Shown piece by piece: positions 27,246-36,495 of a DNA stretch of 64,000 bases; position 1 is the stretch's first letter; every line of letters starts with the position of its first letter. The notes under the pieces are model-generated. The model was not told where the DNA came from and did no database searches. It worked only from the letters and a program-made list of their open reading frames with translations. Where the stretch lies: the NCBI RefSeq assembly GCF_031010175.1, contig NZ_JAUAMB010000022.1:1-64000 (forward strand). Direction: 5' to 3'. Source of the DNA: Halomonas sp. SpR1 (GTDB lineage: Bacteria; Pseudomonadota; Gammaproteobacteria; Pseudomonadales; Halomonadaceae). Position numbers and translations under genes: made by a program.

Positions 27246-27266
27246 CAGGCATGCATCCCATGCCTG
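27246..27266 (+). terminator. Hairpin after the kdgK operon
   Basis: Perfect 8-bp arms, CAGGCATG and CATGCCTG, with loop CATCC, lie 44 bases past the HAD stop and are followed after a short gap by CTTTT. This is a plausible terminator that separates the LacI-controlled operon from TRAP-A. Confidence 0.6.
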
Positions 27267-27375
27267 CCGACACTTTTGCCTGCCTGTTGATAGCCCTCTC
27301 CCCTCTCTATAACGACCAAGGTCGCATAGCGTAGGCATTGACCTGCGCAGGAATGACGCTAAGCTTGGCCTTACA

Positions 27376-27404
27376 TCAAATATAAAAACAGATTTTATAT
27401 TTGA
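27376..27404. promoter_or_regulatory. 29-bp palindrome upstream of TRAP-A, candidate KdgR/IclR operator
   Basis: Two perfectly complementary 12-bp arms, TCAAATATAAAA and TTTTATATTTGA, flank a 5-bp spacer ACAGA, ending 56 bp before the dctP start. There is no T-run, and such an AT-rich palindrome looks like an operator. The IclR-family regulator at the end of this gene group is the obvious candidate binder. I see no second copy in the window. Confidence 0.75.
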
Positions 27405-27460
27405 GAAACAAAAAACACCGGAACACAACAAGAACATCACAATAAAACGGAGAGCCCTCC

Positions 27461-28459
27461 ATGCGCCTAACCCACTTAATAATGACCAGCCTCGCGATTA
27501 GCTTTACCACGACGCTGCAAGCTGCCGATTTCACTTTCAAGTACGCCCATTCGCAAACCGATGAGGCGCCACGCTCTGAGTCCATGCGCTACTTCAAGGA
27601 AGCACTTGAAGAGCGCAGTGATGGGCGCATCGCCGTTGAGCTCTATTTCAACGGCACCCTGGGGAAAGAGGAGGACGTACTTCAACAAGTCCAGATGGGG
27701 CTTATTCAGGGCTATCGCGGTGGGCTGTTTGCCCAAGCTAACCCCGCCTATCTGATCTATACCATGCCGTTCCTGTTCACCACGCCGGAGCAAGCCATTG
27801 AGGTGATGGAAGGCGAGCTCGGCCAAGCCATTAATGAAGGCGCACGTGAAAGCCAGTTACATATTCCGGTAACCGGTGTTGCCGGCGGTATGCGCCAATT
27901 AACCAATAATGTTCGCGCGGTTAATCAAGTTGACGATCTACGTGGCTTGAAGATTCGCACCCCGCCGCTGGCACCCACGCTGCGGGCATTTGAAGCCCTG
28001 GGAGCCTCCCCACAACAAGTGCCTTATACCGAGACCTATATGGCGCTACGCACCGGCGTGGTCGATGGTCAGGAAAACCCGCCGTCCAATATCGCCGATA
28101 TGAAATTCCATGAAGCTCAGGAGTACATGTCACTACTGAACTGGCAAATCCATCCCGACCCCTTCTTTATCAGCGCCCAGTGGTACGACCAGTTGCCTGA
28201 AGAGCTGCAGATGATCGTCGACGACGTCGCTCAGGAGACGATGACGCGCTCCAATGAAATTTGGCTAACCTCCGAGGCCAACTACCTCGAAACACTGAAC
28301 CAACAGATGAGCATTAATGATATTACCGACGAACACCGCCAAGGCTTTGTGGATGCGGTGGTTCCTGTCTGGGAGCACTTCGTTGAGCGTGGTGACTTTA
28401 GCCAGGAGCAGCTAGAGCAAGTGCTCGCGCTAACCGGTCAAGAAGAGGTGATGGAGTAA
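27461..28459 (+). CDS. TRAP transporter solute-binding protein DctP (TRAP-A)
   Basis: The 332-aa periplasmic receptor has a signal peptide (about 1-22, ending TTLQAAD) and the DctP signature region LKIRTPPLAPTLRAFEALGA with VVDGQENPP. The arginine in KIRT usually binds the substrate carboxylate. Being followed by dctQ, dctM, kduI and kduD, it likely captures a sugar acid that feeds 5-keto-4-deoxyuronate metabolism. GGAG lies 8 bases before the ATG; the 29-bp palindrome is upstream. Confidence 0.92.
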   Translation: MRLTHLIMTSLAISFTTTLQAADFTFKYAHSQTDEAPRSESMRYFKEALEERSDGRIAVELYFNGTLGKEEDVLQQVQMGLIQGYRGGLFAQANPAYLIYTMPFLFTTPEQAIEVMEGELGQAINEGARESQLHIPVTGVAGGMRQLTNNVRAVNQVDDLRGLKIRTPPLAPTLRAFEALGASPQQVPYTETYMALRTGVVDGQENPPSNIADMKFHEAQEYMSLLNWQIHPDPFFISAQWYDQLPEELQMIVDDVAQETMTRSNEIWLTSEANYLETLNQQMSINDITDEHRQGFVDAVVPVWEHFVERGDFSQEQLEQVLALTGQEEVME

Positions 28460-29001
28460 TGAATCCTCCTTCACAGGCGCAGCCGATGGTGGACGATACC
28501 GCCTTGATGCGTATGATGCGCCGCTTCGCTAGCCTGCTGGAAAATCTGATCGCTGCATTAATTGCGGCGGTTTTCCTGCTCTGCTTGGCACTGGTGATAT
28601 TGCGCTACGCCTTTAGCATTGGCTTCGCGGGTGCCGAAGAGCTAATGCGCTTTCTATTTGTTTACTCCACCGCGCTTGGGGCATCAGTGGCTATTTTGCG
28701 CGGCGAGCATATCCGGATCAGCGTGCTGGTAGATGCCTTACCTACGGTAATAGCCGCTTGGCTGAATCGCTTACGCCATTGCCTGGTGGTGCTGTTCAAT
28801 GGCTACTTGGCATGGCTCAGCGTCAGTTGGATTGGCCAAGTCGGTCGCTTCCGCTCCGCGGTGCTGGATGTGCCCAATTGGGTGGTGCAAATCAGCGTCC
28901 CCTGCGGCGCGCTACTGGTCATTCTATTCTCCCTCGCGGTGCTAATAGGTGGCGAGCGGCCCTCCGCTCAACGAGAAGACGCGCAGGAGGGCCAGGCATG
29001 A
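28459..29001 (+). CDS. TRAP transporter small permease DctQ (TRAP-A)
   Basis: The 180-aa small integral membrane subunit has four predicted transmembrane segments (about residues 30-50, 60-80, 100-122, 142-163) and the typical early motif RYAFSIGFAGAEELMRFLFVY. The start overlaps the dctP stop by one base, and the stop overlaps the dctM start by four (ATGA), so the three subunits are translated together. Confidence 0.9.
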   Translation: MNPPSQAQPMVDDTALMRMMRRFASLLENLIAALIAAVFLLCLALVILRYAFSIGFAGAEELMRFLFVYSTALGASVAILRGEHIRISVLVDALPTVIAAWLNRLRHCLVVLFNGYLAWLSVSWIGQVGRFRSAVLDVPNWVVQISVPCGALLVILFSLAVLIGGERPSAQREDAQEGQA

Positions 29002-30272
29002 TCTTACTGCTTGTTAGCCTGATGGTGCTGCTGCTGATCGGGGTGCCCATTGCCTACTCCTTAGGGCTTTCGGGGTTGGTCTATTTTCTGATCATGCAGC
29101 CAGGTCTGATTGGTGTACTGCCCCAGCGTGTGCTGTCCGGTATGGATCTGTACACCATGATTGCCCTGCCGCTGTTTATATTGATGGGGCTGGTGATGAA
29201 CGCCTCGGGCATTACTGCTCGCTTAATCGACTTCTGTTTGATGCTGGTAGGCCGTTTCCCAGGCGGATTGGGGCACGTCAATATCTCCACATCGATGATC
29301 TTTGGCGGCATATCGGGTTCTTCTGTGTCTGATACGGCCTCGGTGGGTTCCGCGATGATTCCGGAGATGGCACGCAAGGGATACAGCGTAGAAACCGCCA
29401 GCGGTATCACCGTGGCCTCTTCCACTATGGGTATGATCATTCCTCCCAGCGTGCCCATGGTGATCTACGCCGTGACCGCCCAGCAGTCCATCGGCACCAT
29501 GTTTATGGCAAGCCTTGTGCCCGGTTTACTGATTGGCGTGCTGATGATGGGCATCATTGCACTCATGGCTGGCCGACAAGGCTACCCCCGTGCACACGCA
29601 GGACTAACCACCCAGCAGCGTCGTCAGGTGATTCAACGTGCGGTACTCGCGCTATTAATTCCCATGTTTGTAGTGGGTGCAGTCGTTGGCGGGATCGCCA
29701 CGGCCACTGAGTCTGCGGCGCTGGGCGTGGGCTATGCGCTGTTTCTGGCGTTGGTGGTTTTCAGAAGTCTCAAACTGCGCGAACTGCCCGCGCTGTTCCG
29801 TTCTGCCGTCATGACCAGCGCCACGGTGATGATCATTATCGCCATGAGCCAGCTGTACGTGTGGATTCTCTCAATGGAGCAGATTCCACAGCTATTGGCA
29901 GGCTTTTTAGGCGGGCTAGAGCTTACCCCTATATTACTCCTGCTGGTGATTGCCGCTGCCGTGCTTTTGATCGGCACCTTTATTGACGTGACCCCCGCCA
30001 TTTTGCTGATTACTCCAGTGCTGCTGCCGGTGCTTGCCCTGGCCGATATTTCACCGGTGCAATTTGGTGTCTTGCTGATCAGTGGCTTGGCGATTGGCTT
30101 GGTGACACCGCCGGTGGGCATGTGCCTAAACGTCTGCTCCTCCATTACCGGCCTCTCGATTGGGCGTATTTTCCGCGGCGCCCTACCGTTTCTACTCGCT
30201 AACCTCCTGGTGATGCTGCTGGTCATTGCCTTTCCGGCCATCACCCTGTGGCCGCTCACGCTGTTCTCGTGA
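28998..30272 (+). CDS. TRAP transporter large permease DctM (TRAP-A)
   Basis: The 424-aa sodium-coupled large permease has about twelve transmembrane segments and the DctM hallmarks GGISGSSVSDTASVGS and TVASSTMGMIIPPSVPMVIY. The true start is the ATG at 28998 overlapping the dctQ stop; the frame is open upstream inside dctQ but that is not coding. With DctPQ it forms the TRAP-A importer. Confidence 0.93.
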   Translation: MILLLVSLMVLLLIGVPIAYSLGLSGLVYFLIMQPGLIGVLPQRVLSGMDLYTMIALPLFILMGLVMNASGITARLIDFCLMLVGRFPGGLGHVNISTSMIFGGISGSSVSDTASVGSAMIPEMARKGYSVETASGITVASSTMGMIIPPSVPMVIYAVTAQQSIGTMFMASLVPGLLIGVLMMGIIALMAGRQGYPRAHAGLTTQQRRQVIQRAVLALLIPMFVVGAVVGGIATATESAALGVGYALFLALVVFRSLKLRELPALFRSAVMTSATVMIIIAMSQLYVWILSMEQIPQLLAGFLGGLELTPILLLLVIAAAVLLIGTFIDVTPAILLITPVLLPVLALADISPVQFGVLLISGLAIGLVTPPVGMCLNVCSSITGLSIGRIFRGALPFLLANLLVMLLVIAFPAITLWPLTLFS

Positions 30273-30305
30273 GCCCATTTACATTTACGCATAAAGGAAA
30301 CTGAT

Positions 30306-31136
30306 ATGGATATTCGCCAAGCGCTCCACAGCGATCACTTTAAAACCCTCGATACCCAGGGCCTGCGTGACAAAATGCTGGTCACCAAGATTATGGTGCC
30401 GGGTCAACTGCCGCTAACGTACAGCCACGTTGACCGTATTATTGTCGGTGGCGCGGTGCCCACTGATTCGCCGCTGACCCTCAGCGGAGGCAAAGAGCTC
30501 GGCGTTGACTATTTTCTAGAGCGACGGGAAATGGGCGTTATCAATATTGGCGCGCCCGGTCGCATTACCGTAGACGGTGAAACGGTTGAACTAGGCACCC
30601 ATCACGGCTTGTATATTCCCAAAGAGAGCCGCGAAGTCAGCTTTGAGAGCCTCGACGCTACCAAGCCTGCGCGCTTCTATATCAACTCAACGCCAGCCCA
30701 TGTACGTTACCAGCTACGTCATATCCGCCCGGAAGATGCCTCGCCCACCAGCCTTGGCGACCCGGAAACCGGCAATGTACGCACCATTAATAAGTACCTG
30801 CACACCGATGTGCTGGATACCTGCCAGCTCTCCATGGGGCTTACCCAATTAGAGCCCGGCAGCATGTGGAACACCATGCCCTGCCATACCCACGAACGGC
30901 GCATGGAAGTGTACTTCTATTTTGACTTGAGCGAAGACGATGTGGTGTTCCACCTGTGTGGTGAACCCCAGGAGACTCGGCATATCGTGGTTGCCAATGA
31001 ACAAGCCGTGATTCACCCCAGCTGGTCGATTCACTGCGGCTTTGGTACCCGCCGCTACACCTTTATTTGGGGTATGTGCGGTGAAAACCTGACCTACGAT
31101 GATATGGATTTTATCGCTTCCAAAGCGCTGCGCTAA
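30306..31136 (+). CDS. kduI: 5-dehydro-4-deoxy-D-glucuronate isomerase KduI
   Basis: Zinc isomerase converting 5-keto-4-deoxyuronate (DKI) to 2,5-diketo-3-deoxygluconate (DKII) in pectin, alginate-like or glycosaminoglycan uronate degradation. The 276-aa protein has cupin metal ligands H194-x-H196 and E201 in [14 protein letters not shown] and a later His in [10 protein letters not shown]. It is followed by kduD. No polysaccharide lyase or unsaturated uronyl hydrolase is in the window, so the substrate is probably imported or made elsewhere. Confidence 0.94.
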   Translation: MDIRQALHSDHFKTLDTQGLRDKMLVTKIMVPGQLPLTYSHVDRIIVGGAVPTDSPLTLSGGKELGVDYFLERREMGVINIGAPGRITVDGETVELGTHHGLYIPKESREVSFESLDATKPARFYINSTPAHVRYQLRHIRPEDASPTSLGDPETGNVRTINKYLHTDVLDTCQLSMGLTQLEPGSMWNTMPCHTHERRMEVYFYFDLSEDDVVFHLCGEPQETRHIVVANEQAVIHPSWSIHCGFGTRRYTFIWGMCGENLTYDDMDFIASKALR

Positions 31137-31160
31137 ACCACGACTTAGGGAGATTGACCA

Positions 31161-31913
31161 ATGACGCTATTTTCATTGAACGGCCAGGTTGCCATGGTCA
31201 CCGGGTGCAATAAGGGGCTCGGCCAGGGGATTGCCCTTGCGCTAGCTCAAGCGGGTGCCGATATCGTAGGCGTCAACCGAAGCCCTGCTGATGAAACCCG
31301 CCAGCAGGTGGAGGCTCTGGGGCGCCAGTTTTACGACATTACCGCTGAGCTTGGCAGCCAAGCGCCTAGCGATATTGTCTCACAGGCGATCGCACAAGCA
31401 GGCAAGGTGGATATCCTGGTCAACAATGCAGGAATTATTCGCCGGGCGGCGGCGGTTGATTTTTCCGAACAAGATTGGGATGCGGTAATCGATGTTAATT
31501 TAAAAGCCGCTTTCTTTCTTGCCCAGCAGGTTGCCAAACACCTTATCGAGCGCAAAGCACCGGGCAAGATCGTTAATATCGCGTCGTTACTGTCGTTTCA
31601 GGGTGGTATTCGCGTGCCATCCTACACCGCCAGCAAAAGTGGCATTCTTGGTCTAACGCGTCTGCTCGCCAACGAGTGGGCGGGCCATGACATCAACGTT
31701 AATGCCATTGCGCCTGGCTATATGGCCACCGACAACACCCAAGCACTGCGCGATGATCCCCAGCGCCACGCTGAAATACTTGGCCGAATCCCCGCTGGCC
31801 GTTGGGGCACTCCCGAAGACTTAGCCGGCGCTGTGATATTCTTATGCTCCGATGCTGCCCGCTACGTACATGGTCATACCCTGGCCGTAGACGGCGGCTG
31901 GCTGGCACGCTAA
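31161..31913 (+). CDS. kduD: 2-dehydro-3-deoxy-D-gluconate 5-dehydrogenase KduD
   Basis: Short-chain dehydrogenase reducing DKII to KDG. The 250-aa protein has the cofactor motif TGCNKGLG (14-21), NNAG at 88-91 and the catalytic Ser142, Tyr155 and Lys159. AGGGAGA precedes the ATG. With KduI and KdgK this completes DKI to KDPG. Confidence 0.93.
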   Translation: MTLFSLNGQVAMVTGCNKGLGQGIALALAQAGADIVGVNRSPADETRQQVEALGRQFYDITAELGSQAPSDIVSQAIAQAGKVDILVNNAGIIRRAAAVDFSEQDWDAVIDVNLKAAFFLAQQVAKHLIERKAPGKIVNIASLLSFQGGIRVPSYTASKSGILGLTRLLANEWAGHDINVNAIAPGYMATDNTQALRDDPQRHAEILGRIPAGRWGTPEDLAGAVIFLCSDAARYVHGHTLAVDGGWLAR

Positions 31914-31968
31914 CCCAGCGTTTTGGTTAAGATCAACGAGCGATTGGCAATCACGTAAGGGAGCTTGA

Positions 31969-32763
31969 ATGAAGGAGAAGGCTGAAACGCAGTACCACGC
32001 CCCTGCCTTAGAGAAAGGGTTGGATATTTTGGAGCTACTTGCCCAATCGCCCCAACCGCTAAGCACCCAAGCGATTGCCGAGCAGATCGGCCGTAAAACC
32101 AATGAGATGTACCGTATGCTGATGGTGCTACGGGATCGTGGCTACGTGAATATGGATGATAGCGGCAGCCGCTATCAGCTAACCCTAAAGATGTTTGAAA
32201 TGGCCCACCGCTTCCCGCCCACCAAGCGGTTAGTACAGGCCGCGCTGCCGCGCATGGAAGAGCTGTGCCATGAAATCTCCCAGTCGTGTCACCTTAGCGT
32301 TGCCCGCCCTGGCCATCTATTGGTAGTGGCTCAGTATGAAAACCCCGACAAGATGGGCTTTGGATTGCGCCTGGGGGCCAAAATCGATATTTGTGGCTCC
32401 GGCTCTGGGGCCGTCATGCTGGCCTTTTTGGATGAGTCGCGCCGTGAGCGAATACTCGCTGCCAGCGATGCGACGCAACAAGAGGTTGCCCGTACACGCG
32501 ACCTCTTTGAGCAGATTCGCCAGCAAGGCTACTATGTCGGGCCCAGTCCTCAGGTTCAGGGATTAACTAATATCAGCTTTCCTGTCTTTGGGGTTCATGA
32601 CGTTATCGAAGCCGTTATCACTATCCCTTATCTCACGCTGATTCCTGAAGCGATGCATCGGGAAGTGCCCAGCATCGACCGCTGCCGTGAGCAGTTAGGG
32701 GAGCTAGCAGACGCCTTGACGCTGGCTATTGGTGGGCGTCTACCAGCAGGTACGACGAGCTAA
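31969..32763 (+). CDS. IclR family regulator (KdgR-like)
   Basis: The 264-aa regulator has a winged HTH (about residues 12-70, with PLSTQAIAEQIGRKTNEMYRM) and an IclR effector domain (about 85-255). Its place at the end of the TRAP-A-kduID group suggests a KdgR-like repressor answering KDG. Its likely target is the 29-bp palindrome upstream of dctP, about 4.5 kb away. AGGGAG precedes the ATG. Confidence 0.88.
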   Translation: MKEKAETQYHAPALEKGLDILELLAQSPQPLSTQAIAEQIGRKTNEMYRMLMVLRDRGYVNMDDSGSRYQLTLKMFEMAHRFPPTKRLVQAALPRMEELCHEISQSCHLSVARPGHLLVVAQYENPDKMGFGLRLGAKIDICGSGSGAVMLAFLDESRRERILAASDATQQEVARTRDLFEQIRQQGYYVGPSPQVQGLTNISFPVFGVHDVIEAVITIPYLTLIPEAMHREVPSIDRCREQLGELADALTLAIGGRLPAGTTS

Positions 32764-32804
32764 ATAACGCTCTCTATAACAACGGCACTCTCTACAACGG
32801 TGCA

Positions 32805-34028
32805 CTAAAAGCAGGTGGCCATACCCTCTTTAACGTTTAATTGATCGTCAACGAGTAATAGCTGGCGCCACTTATCAAAGGTCAAGCAGGGATGAGAGGC
32901 GCCAAAAGCGACGATATCACCCACCTCAACATCCTGAGCGTTGTCAGGAAGGCGCACGAAGGTGTGCTGATCCATGATCTTGGTTACTTCCCAATCGGCA
33001 ACCGACAATGATGGCGAGGGAGCACCTCCTTCCCGGAACCGACGCAAGGCCATGGGCAACTGGTCATGACCAATATCACGCTTACCTAGGGCGATAATGG
33101 CAAGCCCAGGCTCAGGTAGCGACTGCACTTGCGCAAATACTTCCAGAGCTGGCTCAAGCCCCTGCTGCAAATCCGGTCGACGGCCTAAAACTGCCGTCTG
33201 CGCTTCACGATAGAGCCCATGGTCGTGAACCACATAACATCCAGGCCGCAACACAGGAGTAAATCGACCCTGCAGCGGCGCACCTTGAAAGGCTTCTGCA
33301 ATCACGTCGTACCAGGCAGAACCTGAGGCGGTGACGATTGGGTTGGGCTCTGCAAAGTGTCCAGCAGCTTCAAGCGCTACGGCAATATCTACTAAGTATT
33401 GCGCATAAGCGCGAATGCCAGATTCGGGGTCATCGCCGTGAACAACGCCTTCATAGCCTTCCAGGCCCACCAACGCGAGTGCGGGCTCATCAGCAATCGC
33501 TTCCGCTAGCGAAAGAATCTGCTGCTGATTGCGGCAACCACAGCGCCCTCCTTCCACGCCTACCTCGATCAGCACCGACAGTGTCAAACTACGCTTATCA
33601 AAGAAACGCTCAGCAAAGAATCGCCCTAGCTGGCGCACGTTTTCCTGACTATCAACCACGCAGTAAAACGTCGCGCCCTGCTCAATCAGACTGGCGATGA
33701 TGGCCATATTGGCCTGGCCGACCAGTTGGTTGGCCATTAACAGCCGGGGGACGCCATTGGCAAACGCCGCCCGACACTGGGGGGCGGTCGCCAAGGTAAT
33801 CCCCCACGCGCCCGCCTGAAGCTGGCGATGAAAAAGTGCAGGCGTCATGGTGGTTTTACCATGGGGCGCCAAGCGAGCACCGTGGGCTTCTGCGAATTGC
33901 TGCATCCACGCTACGTTATGAACCAGTGGGCCTTCATGCACTACGGCGGCCGGCAGGCTGACACCTGACAGAAGGTTTGACCCCAACTCTACACCGCCTT
34001 TATCCACCGCTAACGCCATTGTCTGCAT
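32805..34028 (-). CDS. D-serine dehydratase-like (DSD1-type) Zn/PLP amino acid deaminase
   Basis: Fold-type III PLP enzyme (alanine racemase N-domain type) of the D-serine dehydratase / D-threonine aldolase group, 407 aa. The PLP lysine is Lys58 in APHGKTTMTP. A His379-x-Cys381 pair in GASHPCLTFD matches the zinc site of eukaryotic-type D-serine dehydratases. The likely product is a 2-oxoacid plus ammonia via an enamine. It is divergent from the RpiR regulator and the D-aminoacylase-ridA genes, fitting D-amino acid catabolism. D-threonine aldolase activity is the main alternative. Confidence 0.85.
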   Translation of the reverse strand: MQTMALAVDKGGVELGSNLLSGVSLPAAVVHEGPLVHNVAWMQQFAEAHGARLAPHGKTTMTPALFHRQLQAGAWGITLATAPQCRAAFANGVPRLLMANQLVGQANMAIIASLIEQGATFYCVVDSQENVRQLGRFFAERFFDKRSLTLSVLIEVGVEGGRCGCRNQQQILSLAEAIADEPALALVGLEGYEGVVHGDDPESGIRAYAQYLVDIAVALEAAGHFAEPNPIVTASGSAWYDVIAEAFQGAPLQGRFTPVLRPGCYVVHDHGLYREAQTAVLGRRPDLQQGLEPALEVFAQVQSLPEPGLAIIALGKRDIGHDQLPMALRRFREGGAPSPSLSVADWEVTKIMDQHTFVRLPDNAQDVEVGDIVAFGASHPCLTFDKWRQLLLVDDQLNVKEGMATCF

Positions 34029-34083
34029 GCGCCAATGTCCTCTTTTTTAAAAACAGCACCAATGTTAGATATTTTCACAACTA

Positions 34084-34111
34084 TTGACTTCAAGTTAGAA
34101 ACTAACATACT
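34084..34111 (+). promoter_or_regulatory. Promoter of the D-amino-acid operon with an embedded palindrome
   Basis: A sigma-70-like pair, TTGACT (34084-34089) and CATACT (34106-34111) with 16-bp spacing, precedes the rpiR-type gene. The palindrome GTTAG-AAA-CTAAC at 34094-34106 fills the spacer, and a half-site TGTTAGATA lies upstream at 34063. Binding there would block RNA polymerase, so it is a likely operator for the adjacent RpiR regulator. Confidence 0.72.
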
Positions 34112-34142
34112 TTTCAAATCAGGCAACCATTAGGAGTCCACG

Positions 34143-35006
34143 GTGAGCCAAGAAATTGACATTTTGTCACGCATTACCACTGACTTTGCCGCGCTGCGTG
34201 ATGCGGAAAAGAAAGTCGCCGAGTTAATCTTTGCGGATATCGACTTTGTCACCGAAGCGAGCATCGGCGAGATTGCCCAGCGCGCCGGGGTCAGCGACGC
34301 CAGCGTCACCCGTTTTGCACGCGCTATCGGCTGTACTAACGTGCGCGACTTAAAAACACGCTTAACCCGCGCCTTGGCCGCTGGGCGGCGATTTATTCAG
34401 GAAGCAACGCCAGAAGACAACTCAAGCGTGGTGTATGACATTGCCACCCAAACCCTGGCACTCAACCGTGACCTACTCGCCCAGGCCGATGTGGCAGGTG
34501 CCGTTGAGCAGCTGGATAAAGCTCGCCAAATACTGGTGTTTGGTGCAGGTGGTGGTTCCAGCATTCTTTGCCAAGAGTTCCAGTTTCGTTTGGTGCGCCT
34601 TGGCTATGCGGTCTCAGCTTACCCTCAAGCACTGCTCCCCCGTATGGTGGCATCAACCCTTGAGCCTGATGACGTGGTTGTGGTGCTCTCGGTCACCGGC
34701 TACACCCCGGAGATGGTCGAGTCTGCTCAGATTGCCAAGCAGTACGGCGCTAAGGTGATTGCCATCACCGCGATGAATTCTCCGTTAGCCGACACGTCGG
34801 ATATCGTGCTTCCGGTGACTTCCCGTGAAACCGATTTCATTTTCCATCCTTCCGCCTCCCGCTACGCCATGCTCGCCGTTATCGATGTATTAGCGCTTGA
34901 GCTCGCCATGCGCCATCGCGAGCGCTCGCGGACTAAATTACGTCGGCTCAAGCTAAGCCTCGATGACCATCGCGGTGGTGATAACCGTCAGCCTTTAGGA
35001 GATTAA
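34143..35006 (+). CDS. MurR/RpiR family transcriptional regulator
   Basis: The 287-aa regulator has an N-terminal RpiR HTH (about 1-77; IGEIAQRAGVSDASVTRFARAIGC) and a C-terminal SIS domain (about 105-245) that normally senses a phosphosugar. The start is GTG at 34143 with TAGGAG upstream. It is the first gene of an operon with D-aminoacylase and ridA, and divergent from the D-serine-dehydratase-like gene. The use of a SIS-type sensor for D-amino acid genes is odd; the effector is unknown. Confidence 0.9.
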   Translation: MSQEIDILSRITTDFAALRDAEKKVAELIFADIDFVTEASIGEIAQRAGVSDASVTRFARAIGCTNVRDLKTRLTRALAAGRRFIQEATPEDNSSVVYDIATQTLALNRDLLAQADVAGAVEQLDKARQILVFGAGGGSSILCQEFQFRLVRLGYAVSAYPQALLPRMVASTLEPDDVVVVLSVTGYTPEMVESAQIAKQYGAKVIAITAMNSPLADTSDIVLPVTSRETDFIFHPSASRYAMLAVIDVLALELAMRHRERSRTKLRRLKLSLDDHRGGDNRQPLGD

Positions 35007-35007
35007 G

Positions 35008-36495
35008 ATGGTTTACGACTTACTCATTCGTAATGCCAACGTACTCGATGGCTCAGGTGACCCGCATTTTCGCGCTGACGTGGCTATTAACGACGAACGT
35101 ATCTGCGCCATCGGCAAGATGCCCTCCGCCACCGCCTCCACTATCATCGATGCGCAAGGGCGCTACCTGTCCCCTGGCTTTATTGATGTTCATACACACG
35201 ACGATACCAACGTCATTCGTACCCCGGAGATGCTGCCGAAGCTCACTCAGGGCATTACTACAGTGGTGGTGGGTAACTGCGGTATCAGCGCAAGCCCAGT
35301 GAGACTCGCCAGCGAAGTACCCGACCCAATGAATTTATTGGGCAACTTAGAAGACTTCCGTTATCCAAGCTTCGCTGATTATGCCAACGCCGTAGACGCC
35401 GCTACGCCAAGTATTAACGTTGCTGCGCTGGTCGGGCATACCAGTCTACGCAGCCAGGTGATGGACAGCTTTGCCCGGCCCGCCACTGCAGCAGAAATTG
35501 CCCAAATGGAGGCGTTGCTACGCCAAGCGCTGGTCGAGGGCGCGTTGGGGCTTAGCTCTGGGCTTGCCTATCGCAACGCGATACAGGCACCGACCTCCGA
35601 GATGGCACCCCTAGTGGCAGCGGTGGGCGAGTCAGGCGGTGTCTATACCACCCATCTTCGCGATGAGTTTGCGGGCCTGCTTGATGCCATGGAAGAAGCC
35701 TTTACCACCGCGCGTGAGGGCAAGGTACCGCTGGTGATCTCGCATCTGAAATGCGCAGGCGCAGGCAACTGGGGAGGCGCGGGCAAGGCGCTGGGCAAAC
35801 TGGAAGCCGCAGCCCAGCATCAACATGCTCACTGCGACTGCTACCCCTACACCGCAGGCTCCTCCACCCTCGACCTGGGCCAGGTGACGGATGAGATCGA
35901 GATCACCATTACCTGGTCTCAACCCCACCCAGAGCAGGCACGCCGCCCACTCAAAGAGATCGCCGCCGAGTGGGGAGTGCCTCTTCTAGAGGCTGCCAAA
36001 CAGCTACAGCCTGCGGGAGCGGTTTACCACAACATGAGCGAAGCGGATATGCAGCAGGTGTTAGCGCACCCGCTCTCCATGGTGGGTTCCGACGGCCTGC
36101 CGAATGATCCGCACCCCCATCCGAGGCTTTGGGGTGCGTTTCCGCGGGTTCTGGCCCACTACAGCCGCGATTTGAAGCTAATGCCGCTATCAGAAGCGGT
36201 GCGCAAGATGACCAGCCTTTCAGCCGCTAATTTCGGCCTAACGGATCGCGGCGTGATTCGTGTCGGTGCTTATGCAGACCTCACTCTTTTTGATCTCGCG
36301 GTGCTGGAAGATACGGCGAATTACGAGACGCCCATAGCCGCCGCTAAAGGCATCGATATGGTCGTGGTGAATGGCAAGATCGCCTATCACCAAGGCGCAA
36401 TTTCAGCCCAACGCTCTGGCCGAATGCTACGCAGAACAGAGCGAATTTCTCAATCCACTCCCTCCTTTCAACCCCACCAGGAGCAAACACCATGA
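35008..36495 (+). CDS. N-acyl-D-amino-acid deacylase (D-aminoacylase)
   Basis: The 495-aa amidohydrolase-superfamily enzyme releases D-amino acids from N-acyl-D-amino acids. It has the metal motif HTH (62-64) in GFIDVHTHDD, Cys91 in VVGNCGISASP, the SHLKCAG segment and GSDGLPNDPHPHPR with the catalytic Asp. One base separates it from the regulator stop, and its own stop overlaps ridA (ATGA). The product would feed the divergent D-amino acid dehydratase. Confidence 0.9.
   Translation: MVYDLLIRNANVLDGSGDPHFRADVAINDERICAIGKMPSATASTIIDAQGRYLSPGFIDVHTHDDTNVIRTPEMLPKLTQGITTVVVGNCGISASPVRLASEVPDPMNLLGNLEDFRYPSFADYANAVDAATPSINVAALVGHTSLRSQVMDSFARPATAAEIAQMEALLRQALVEGALGLSSGLAYRNAIQAPTSEMAPLVAAVGESGGVYTTHLRDEFAGLLDAMEEAFTTAREGKVPLVISHLKCAGAGNWGGAGKALGKLEAAAQHQHAHCDCYPYTAGSSTLDLGQVTDEIEITITWSQPHPEQARRPLKEIAAEWGVPLLEAAKQLQPAGAVYHNMSEADMQQVLAHPLSMVGSDGLPNDPHPHPRLWGAFPRVLAHYSRDLKLMPLSEAVRKMTSLSAANFGLTDRGVIRVGAYADLTLFDLAVLEDTANYETPIAAAKGIDMVVVNGKIAYHQGAISAQRSGRMLRRTERISQSTPSFQPHQEQTP

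Noticed and set aside
28758..28997. N-terminal extension of DctM-A inside dctQ
   Set aside because: The extension overlaps dctQ in another frame, is Arg-rich and non-membrane, and a proper ATGA-coupled start exists at 28998.
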